A DNA stretch of 12,478 nt from Syntrophomonadaceae bacterium (lineage in GTDB: Bacteria > Bacillota > Dethiobacteria > DTU022): contig PWMM01000312.1 of the NCBI GenBank assembly GCA_003558195.1, forward strand, positions 1 to 12,478, read 5' to 3'. The notes under the pieces are model-generated. The model did no database searches. It was not told the origin of the DNA and saw only the letters and a list, made by a program, of their open reading frames with translations. Made by a program: the position numbers and the translations under genes. Positions 5,917 to 11,468 of this stretch are shown piece by piece. Position 1 is the first letter of the stretch, and every line of letters begins with the position of its first letter.

Positions 5917-7674
5917 ATGGACGGTTTACATGGAAAAATCTTACGTGTCGATTTAACAAACCAAAAAGTACAAGAAGAAGCTATTCCCGAAGATATTCAA
6001 AAAAAATACCTGGGTGGCAAAGGACTTGCAATACATATGTTGCTAAATTACATGTCACCAGGGGTTGATCCCCTTTCACCGGAAAATAAATTAATATTTG
6101 TTACCGGGCTTGCAACAGATACTCCTGTCCCGGCTTCCGGAAGACATGGTGTCTTTGCCAAATCTCCCTTAACGGGCTTTTTAGGAGAATCATATACCGG
6201 GGGCTTCACTGCTGCTGCCATAAAAAAAACCGGCTATGATGCAATTATGATTGAAGGCGCTTCTGATAAACCTTTATACCTTCATATCTCAGACCAGGGT
6301 GTAGAATTTGAAGATGCTGCGGATTTATGGGGCAAGGAAAGCTATGAAACTGAAGATGCTTTGCTAGAAAAAGTAAATGTCAAAGGAGCGCAGGCTGTTG
6401 CCATCGGGCCGGCCGGCGAGAATTTGGTTAAATTTTCCTGTATTAAGAATAATCGCTGGCGTTCGGCAGGACGGTCCGGAATGGGTGCGGTAATGGGTTC
6501 TAAGAAGTTAAAAGGCGTTGTTTTCAGCGGAGAAAAGAAAGCTAACTTGGCTGATGAAAAAATGCTTAAAGACTATGTAAGAAACCTGATCAAGGAATGC
6601 GTAAATACCGATCGCACTAAAAATATGAAAGAAAAAGGAACCCCCTACATGGTTACAGTAACCAATGAGCAATCAGCATTTCCCACCCGCTACTGGGCCG
6701 AGGGAAGTTTTGATAAATGGGAAGAAATTAGCACCGATGCCATGCGTTCAAGAATGGAAGTAAAACCCAAAGCCTGTCATCGCTGTTTCATGTCCTGCGG
6801 AAAATTAAGCAAGGTTACACAGGGCCGTCATAAGGGTTTAGAGCTTGAAGGTCCGGAATATGAAACACTATACGCTTTAGGCGGGCTCTGCTGTGTCCAT
6901 CCAATTGAAGAAGTGGTTTATTTAAATGATATTTGTGATCGCCTGGGACTCGATACAATTTCAGCAGGAAACCTGGCTGCCTTTGCTATCGAGGCAGGTA
7001 AAAGGGGTAAACTGGAAGGCATGCCGGATTATGGAGATGTTGACGGTATCGCCAAACTGTTCCATCAAATCGCCTACAAAGAAGGTGTTGGTGAACTATT
7101 ATCCCAGGGTATTAAGCATGCTTCAGAAGAATTAGGCTTAGAAGATATTGCTGTTCATGCCAAAGGGATGGAACCTGCTGGATATGATGCCCGAGCCTTG
7201 CCCGGTATGAGCCTTGGTTATGCAGTCTCCAACCGAGGTGGTTGCCATCTGCGCTCCAGTTTTTACATGGGTGAGCTGCGCGGAGAAATTCCAAAAGACA
7301 TGGTTGAGGGCAAAGCCAAGATTTTTATTGATTTTGAAAGTCGTAATTGCCTGGAAGATTGCTTGATCCTATGCCGTTTTTATCAGCAATTTATTGGCTG
7401 GGAAGGCATGCAGCAGATCATTAAAGCGACCAGCGGTATGGACTTAACCAAAGATCAGCTTTTCGATATTGGCCGAAGTGTAACGACTTTAGCCAAGAAA
7501 TTTAACATGCGGGAAGGGTGGACCCAAAAAGATGACAGCCTGCCACCCCGCTTGTTTAATGACCCGATAGGACCCCAAAAAGACCTGGTTGTAAACCCTG
7601 ACAACCTGGCTATCATGGTTAAGGAGTATTATGAGCTACATGACTGGGATGAAGCAGGCAGACCGAAAGAATAA
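5917..7674 (+). CDS. aor: Aldehyde:ferredoxin oxidoreductase (tungsten/molybdopterin AOR family)
   Basis: Oxidises aldehydes to carboxylic acids (or the reverse) with ferredoxin, using a bis-pyranopterin W or Mo cofactor and one [4Fe-4S] cluster; cytoplasmic. The 585-residue protein has the three-domain AOR plan: an N-terminal domain (MDGLHGKILRVDLT, GGKGLA, SGRHGVFAKSPLTGFLGES, SCIKNNRWRSAGRSGMGAVMGSKKLK), then the cluster motif C287-x2-C290-x3-C294, the ELEGPEYETLYALGGLC block with the family's catalytic-region acid, DRLGLDTISAG, and the distal D481-x4-C486 that supplies the fourth cluster ligand and cofactor contact. All key residues are present. It is slightly shorter than the archaeal enzymes of about 605 residues. 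GGAGG lies 12 nt before the ATG. A hairpin terminator follows. No MoaD-like or ferredoxin gene is adjacent. Family is certain; the aldehyde substrate is unknown. Confidence 0.96.
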   Translation: MDGLHGKILRVDLTNQKVQEEAIPEDIQKKYLGGKGLAIHMLLNYMSPGVDPLSPENKLIFVTGLATDTPVPASGRHGVFAKSPLTGFLGESYTGGFTAAAIKKTGYDAIMIEGASDKPLYLHISDQGVEFEDAADLWGKESYETEDALLEKVNVKGAQAVAIGPAGENLVKFSCIKNNRWRSAGRSGMGAVMGSKKLKGVVFSGEKKANLADEKMLKDYVRNLIKECVNTDRTKNMKEKGTPYMVTVTNEQSAFPTRYWAEGSFDKWEEISTDAMRSRMEVKPKACHRCFMSCGKLSKVTQGRHKGLELEGPEYETLYALGGLCCVHPIEEVVYLNDICDRLGLDTISAGNLAAFAIEAGKRGKLEGMPDYGDVDGIAKLFHQIAYKEGVGELLSQGIKHASEELGLEDIAVHAKGMEPAGYDARALPGMSLGYAVSNRGGCHLRSSFYMGELRGEIPKDMVEGKAKIFIDFESRNCLEDCLILCRFYQQFIGWEGMQQIIKATSGMDLTKDQLFDIGRSVTTLAKKFNMREGWTQKDDSLPPRLFNDPIGPQKDLVVNPDNLAIMVKEYYELHDWDEAGRPKE

Positions 7675-7723
7675 GTAGACTTAAGCTTATCCCGGTTAGG
7701 TTATAGCTTCAGATTATTTCTTC

Positions 7724-7757
7724 AAGGGCTAGTCTTATTTTGGGGCTAGCCCTTTTA
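7724..7757 (+). terminator. Probable Rho-independent terminator of the AOR gene
   Basis: A perfect 9-bp stem, AAGGGCTAG (7724-7732) with CTAGCCCTT (7746-7754), encloses a 13-nt loop about 50 nt after the AOR stop. Only a short T tract (TTTT, 7753-7756) follows, partly within the stem, so strength is uncertain. Confidence 0.65.
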
Positions 7758-7930
7758 ATATAAAGGTTTTATTACAGGGATATAATTAACTGGATCATTA
7801 GAGTATGTAGATAAATATTGTATTATTTTAAAAATTCTAATGTAGATAACGAAAATCAGTATAAATTTAATAATCAAGCAGGAAATTAAACATTTAGGGC
7901 GAAAATAGTATTTAGCAACAGAAAATCATA

Positions 7931-7957
7931 AGGATAAAATAATTTATCCTTTTTTTG
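7931..7957 (+). terminator. Second hairpin with T run, upstream of the cyclodeaminase-family gene
   Basis: AGGATAAA (7931-7938) pairs with TTTATCCT (7943-7950) around the 4-nt loop ATAA, followed directly by six T (7951-7956). The shape is that of a Rho-independent terminator with an AT-rich stem. Coming about 175 nt after the AOR terminator, it could end AOR read-through, a short RNA starting in 7760-7900, or the leader of the next gene. Confidence 0.6.
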
Positions 7958-7983
7958 TTGTCGGGTTTCCGGTCTGTTCGTAG

Positions 7984-8113
7984 TTACGGCCCTATGATTA
8001 TCTTAATACGGCAGAATAAAATATTTAGTGTTATTAAGCCAGGCTTTAGGGAACCATTTTATAACCGGCCCTCTAGCAAGAGCGATATTAAGAGTTATGG
8101 TCCCCGTAAGCCT
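7984..8113 (+). promoter_or_regulatory. Possible structured mRNA leader before the cyclodeaminase-family gene
   Basis: Several complementary segments nest inside one another: TTACGG (7984-7989) with CCGTAA (8104-8109), TCTTAATA (8001-8008) with TATTAAGA (8086-8093), and a small hairpin CTCT/AGAG (8071-8074 with 8079-8082). AGGCTT (8041-8046) can instead pair with AAGCCT (8108-8113), which would open the outer stem. It matches no riboswitch class that I recognise. No folding was computed, so this is a weak call. Confidence 0.25.
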
Positions 8114-8166
8114 CAATTTCTGATATTATTAAATAAGTACTGCCATAAAAAAGGAGAAGTGATAAC

Positions 8167-9159
8167 ATGCTATTTTTATCTGAAAGTGATATTAAAGCAG
8201 CTATAAATATGGAGGAAACCATAGATGCTCTTGAAACCGCTTTTCGGGTTCATTCCGAGGGTAAGACCAAGACACCGGTAAGAACCCACCTCGATTTGGA
8301 TGTAGTCAATGGTATCGGCTTGTTTATGCCCAGCTGGGTGGAACCGATTAAAGCCATGGGTATAAAAACTGTTACTGTTTACCAGGACAACCCCCAAAAA
8401 AAGCTGCCGGTAATCCAGGGTACGGTTCAGCTTTTTGATGGTGAAACAGGAACACCCATTTCTATAATGGAAGCCTCGTACGTTACCAAGCTTCGCACGG
8501 GAGCCTCAAGTGGAGTGGCTACCAGGCAGCTTGCCCCCGCAGGTGCTTCCCGGGCAGCTGTTATCGGTACAGGAGCCCAGGCTTACATGCAGCTGTGGGC
8601 GGTTTTGGTTGCTGTTCCGGGTATAAAAGAATACCGGATTTTTGATATTGACGGAGACAAGGCTGAAGTTTTTAAGAAACAGGTGGAAAAAGATTTTGCC
8701 GGGGTACGCTTCGAGGTGGCCTCATCTGCAGCCGGAGCGGTTAAAGAAGCACAGGTTATTACTACCTGTACCACTTCAAAGAAGCCGGTTTTCTCATACT
8801 CAGACTTGGGAGAGGAAAAGGTTCATGTCAATGCCGTGGGTGCCTTTACACCCCAAATGCAGGAAATAGATGCCGAAGTGATGCTGAAAGCGGATAAGCT
8901 TTACGTCGATGACCTTGAAGGAGCTCTGGTTGAATCAGGGGATTTGATTATCCCCATCGAAGAAGGCAAGCTTAGAAAAGAAGATATTACCGGTGAGATC
9001 GGTGAAGTGCTTTTGGAAAGCAAAAGCGGACGAGAAAGAGGAGATAATTTGACTGTTTATGAAACAGTCGGTATGGGTTCACTTGATGTGGTTGCTGCCC
9101 GGGCCATTTATGAGAAAGCTTTAAATAATAATATTGGAACCAGGCTTTCACTTGAGTAA
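8167..9159 (+). CDS. Ornithine cyclodeaminase/mu-crystallin family NAD(P)-dependent enzyme
   Basis: The family includes ornithine cyclodeaminase (ornithine to proline plus ammonia), archaeal alanine dehydrogenase and ketimine reductases. From the ATG (AAGGAG at 8151-8156, 10 nt away) it has 330 residues, the usual length. Visible are Lys67 in MGIKTVTVYQDNP, Arg110 in KLRTGASSGVATRQLAP, the Rossmann nucleotide loop GTGAQA (134-139), and NAVGAFTPQMQEID (222-235) ending in the conserved acid. This last block is the generic family form (NAVGxxxPxxxExD) rather than the NAVGGDCPGKTE-type block of true ornithine cyclodeaminases, so alanine dehydrogenase or a ketimine/pyrroline-2-carboxylate reductase is at least as likely. 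Its position before a P5C dehydrogenase favours proline/ornithine metabolism, but 333 nt separate the two. Confidence 0.92.
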   Translation: MLFLSESDIKAAINMEETIDALETAFRVHSEGKTKTPVRTHLDLDVVNGIGLFMPSWVEPIKAMGIKTVTVYQDNPQKKLPVIQGTVQLFDGETGTPISIMEASYVTKLRTGASSGVATRQLAPAGASRAAVIGTGAQAYMQLWAVLVAVPGIKEYRIFDIDGDKAEVFKKQVEKDFAGVRFEVASSAAGAVKEAQVITTCTTSKKPVFSYSDLGEEKVHVNAVGAFTPQMQEIDAEVMLKADKLYVDDLEGALVESGDLIIPIEEGKLRKEDITGEIGEVLLESKSGRERGDNLTVYETVGMGSLDVVAARAIYEKALNNNIGTRLSLE

Positions 9160-9492
9160 TAGTTATGTTTAAGCCTGGCAAGTGGTAAGTAGTGCTTGTA
9201 TTAATCAATTATCCCGTTGTTTTTCACCTTGCATATTTTTACTGCTTATAGGGTCAGGTTATAAGCAGGATAGCAGGACCTGGTATTTTAAAGAAATCTA
9301 GCTCTTTTATATTATTAAACTATATTAGCATGCTATTTTTTAATTAAGTCAGCATATGTAAAGAGGAATGACCGGTTTTGTGTCGAAATAAAATAAGCGC
9401 AGGATTACATAATTTATCATGCAAGGTTTATCTATAAGCAATGAATACATTCAACTAGAATAAATATAGCTTTTTTAAAGGAGTGATTCTGA
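9160..9492. other. 333-nt AT-rich intergenic region with palindromes
   Basis: No gene is seen. It holds the hairpin at 9242-9268 and a 10-bp palindrome TAGCATGCTA (9326-9335) followed by six T (9336-9341). The palindrome has no loop, so it is more like a protein-binding site than a terminator. The ribosome binding site AAAGGAG (9477-9483) lies 9 nt before the next gene. No clear -35/-10 pair was found, though a promoter for the downstream gene is expected here. Confidence 0.5.
9242..9283 (+). promoter_or_regulatory. Hairpin with pseudoknot potential after the cyclodeaminase-family gene
   Basis: CTGCTTATA (9242-9250) pairs perfectly with TATAAGCAG (9260-9268) around a 9-nt loop GGGTCAGGT. The loop bases CAGGT (9255-9259) are complementary to ACCTG (9278-9282) just downstream, which would give an H-type pseudoknot. 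No T tract follows, so it is not a standard terminator. It could be a 3' RNA element of the upstream gene or a leader element of the P5C dehydrogenase gene. Confidence 0.35.
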
Positions 9493-11067
9493 ATGTCTAA
9501 CAACAGAGCCTTTGAATTTTTGCGACCAGTCAACGAAGCGCCTTATTTATATGGCCCTGGCAGTAAAGAAAAAGAGGAAGTGAAAGCTAAATTAAAGGAG
9601 CTCTCATCGCAAACAATTGAAATTCCTCTGATTATCGGCGGCCGTGAAGTTAAAACCGGTAATATGGGCGAAGTAAGTATGCCCCATAACCATAGCAAGG
9701 TGATTGCCCGTTACCATAAGGCCGGCAAAGCTGAAGTGGAGCAGGCAGTAGAAGCGGCGCGAGAGGCGAAACATGCCTGGGAACGGATGCCCTGGGATAA
9801 AAGGGCTATAATATTTCGTAAAGCGGCGGCTAAGATAGCGGGACCAAACCGCTGGCAAATCAACGCAGCAACCATGCTTGGCCAGGGTAAAGATGTTTTC
9901 CAGGCCGATATTGAAGCAGCCTGTGAACTGGTAGATTTTTATCACTTTAATGTTTACTACTTGAACCAGATTTACAAAGACCAGCCCGAATCTTTACGGT
10001 CCGTGATTAACCAGACGGAATACCGTCCCCTGGAAGGATTTGTTTTTGCGGTATCGCCCTTTAACTTCACTGCTATCGGCGGCAACTTACCTGCTGCCCC
10101 TGCCATGGCTGGTAATACAGTTCTTTGGAAACCGGCATCAACAGCAGTATACTCAAACTATATGGTAATGAGGATCTTGGAAGAATCGGGTTTACCTGCT
10201 GGTGTAATCAATTTCTTGCCCGGTCCGGGTTCAGAAATCGGCGACTATGCATTAAAACATCCGGATTTGGCCGGGGTTCATTTTACCGGTTCTTCAGAAA
10301 CATTCCGCCATATGTGGAAAACTATCGGTGAAAATATTGCCAATTACAAGACCTATCCCCGGATAGTCGGCGAAACGGGGGGTAAGGATTTCGTGGTGGC
10401 CCACAGCAGTGCCGATAAGGATGAATTGATTACGGCCCTTGTCCGGGGAGCTTTTGAATATCAGGGCCAGAAGTGTTCTGCGGCGAGCCGGGCTTATATT
10501 CCAGAGAGCCTGTGGAAAGATATTAGAGATGATCTGATTTCCACTACCGAAGAGATTAAAGTAGGCGATGTTGAAGATTTCACAAACTATTTAAGCGCGG
10601 TGATTGATCGTGCAGCCTTCGACAAGATCAAAGGCTATATTGACTATGCTAAAGCCTCTGATGAAGCCGAGGTTATAGCCGGTGGGCAGTGTGATGACTC
10701 TACCGGTTACTTCGTCCGTCCGACCCTGATCCTGACTACCAACCCGCGTTTTAAGACCATGGAAGAAGAGATCTTCGGTCCCGTGCTGACCTTATATATC
10801 TACCCCGATGACGATTATGAGAAGGTCCTGCACCTGTGCAATGAGACATCCCCTTACGGATTGACCGGTAGTGTTATGGCCAAAGACCGGGCTGCGCTCT
10901 TACAAGGTGAAGATATCCTGACTCATGCAGCGGGTAATTTCTACCTTAATGACAAGCCCACCGCTGCGATAGTAGGTCAGCAGCCCTTTGGCGGCTCCAG
11001 GGCTTCGGGGACCAATGATAAAGCGGGAGCAATGTGGAATATGATCCGCTGGGTATCACCGCGCTAG
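9493..11067 (+). CDS. pruA: Delta-1-pyrroline-5-carboxylate (glutamate semialdehyde) dehydrogenase, ALDH4 type
   Basis: Oxidises glutamate 5-semialdehyde, in equilibrium with P5C, to glutamate with NAD; last step of proline and ornithine/arginine catabolism, cytoplasmic. The 524 residues match, end to end, the group-1 P5C dehydrogenases typified by human ALDH4A1, rather than the shorter GrpE-like Bacillus RocA or the PutA domain. Landmarks are NEAPYLYGPGS near the N terminus, RPLEGFVFAVSPFNFTAIGGNLPAAPA with Asn191, Lys213 in VLWKPA, general-base Glu294 in VGETGGKDF, nucleophile Cys328 in YQGQKCSAASR, and the C-terminal substrate block GQQPFGGSRASGTNDKAG. All catalytic residues are intact. 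AAAGGAG lies 9 nt before the ATG. No proline dehydrogenase is adjacent, so its P5C must come from elsewhere. Confidence 0.96.
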   Translation: MSNNRAFEFLRPVNEAPYLYGPGSKEKEEVKAKLKELSSQTIEIPLIIGGREVKTGNMGEVSMPHNHSKVIARYHKAGKAEVEQAVEAAREAKHAWERMPWDKRAIIFRKAAAKIAGPNRWQINAATMLGQGKDVFQADIEAACELVDFYHFNVYYLNQIYKDQPESLRSVINQTEYRPLEGFVFAVSPFNFTAIGGNLPAAPAMAGNTVLWKPASTAVYSNYMVMRILEESGLPAGVINFLPGPGSEIGDYALKHPDLAGVHFTGSSETFRHMWKTIGENIANYKTYPRIVGETGGKDFVVAHSSADKDELITALVRGAFEYQGQKCSAASRAYIPESLWKDIRDDLISTTEEIKVGDVEDFTNYLSAVIDRAAFDKIKGYIDYAKASDEAEVIAGGQCDDSTGYFVRPTLILTTNPRFKTMEEEIFGPVLTLYIYPDDDYEKVLHLCNETSPYGLTGSVMAKDRAALLQGEDILTHAAGNFYLNDKPTAAIVGQQPFGGSRASGTNDKAGAMWNMIRWVSPR

Positions 11068-11141
11068 ATCAAGGAAAACTTGGATCCTCCGAAAAGTTAT
11101 CACTATCCGCACCTTGAGGAAGCATAAGGTAAGGAGATATC

Positions 11142-11375
11142 TTGAACCGGGCTTTAAGGCAATCTGAAAAAGCTTGTTACAGCCAGGTTCCAGGGTGAAA
11201 GCTTTTGGCTGAGGTTATTCAATGAATTTAACGGTTTAGAGAATGCCACTTGCCTGCTTCAGAAAAGTAGCGCTTTACAGGAAAGCTAGATTCTTCTTTT
11301 CAGAAAGCACTTTCTGAAGCCGGCTTTAAAAGCATAAAAATCAAGGAGGTGGTTACAAAAGAATCAGGGTTGTAA
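11142..11375 (+). pseudogene. Possible decayed small gene (frameshifted coding-like fragments)
   Basis: AAGGAG (11131-11136) precedes a TTG at 11142 by 5 nt, which opens an 18-codon frame (MNRALRQSEKACYSQVPG) ending at 11198. A second frame is open from 11158 to 11286 (43 codons, with GESFWLRLFNEFNGLENA). The first frame resumes at 11271-11375 with SFQKALSEAGFKSIKIKEVV, which has the look of a real protein C-terminus such as the end of a small methyltransferase-like domain. Two frameshifts would join these into about 78 residues. I cannot name the family. The alternative is chance open frames in an untranslated leader. Confidence 0.3.
11256..11320 (+). repeat. Alternative inverted repeats upstream of the CstA-like gene
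   Basis: CTTTCTGAAGC (11310-11320) can pair with the immediately upstream TTCAGAAAG (11299-11307; 9 bp, with a 2-nt centre) or with the more distant GCTTCAGAAAAG (11256-11267; 11 bp with one bulged A). The two pairings exclude each other. This could be a switchable leader RNA, or merely repeated codons in the decayed gene that overlaps it. Confidence 0.35.
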
Positions 11376-11468
11376 AAATTACATAATAGTATAGTTAATT
11401 TTTAAAGTATTTAATGTTTTAGAGATTTTATGACTTGACAAAAAAATATGAAGGAAAGGAAGAACAAC

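Larger units (their letters stand above)
7675..8166. other. 492-nt intergenic region with two hairpins and a possible structured leader
   Basis: There is no convincing gene here. In order it holds the AOR terminator hairpin, an AT-rich stretch with a TATAAT hexamer at 7781-7786 but no good -35, a second hairpin followed by a T run (7931-7957), and about 200 nt with long-range complementary segments before the cyclodeaminase-family gene. An open frame starting at a TTG at 7955 runs into that gene, but it lacks a ribosome site and family features. Confidence 0.6.
11068..11468. other. 401-nt region between P5C dehydrogenase and the CstA-like gene
   Basis: It contains no intact gene of normal size. 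Its middle part holds coding-like fragments in two frames (the pseudogene entry) and a strong inverted repeat. The last 90 nt are AT-rich and should carry the promoter and ribosome site of the transporter gene. A TTGACA at 11435-11440 has no -10 partner and lies too close to the start codon. Confidence 0.5.

Noticed and set aside
7955..8206. Open frame of 83 codons before the cyclodeaminase-family gene
   Set aside because: It starts at TTG within the T run of a terminator, has no ribosome site, overlaps the next gene's start by 40 nt, and reads like translated non-coding sequence.
11435..11458. TTGACA as the -35 box of the CstA-like gene
   Set aside because: A -10 box at normal spacing would fall in the ribosome binding site and start codon, and no suitable hexamer is present.
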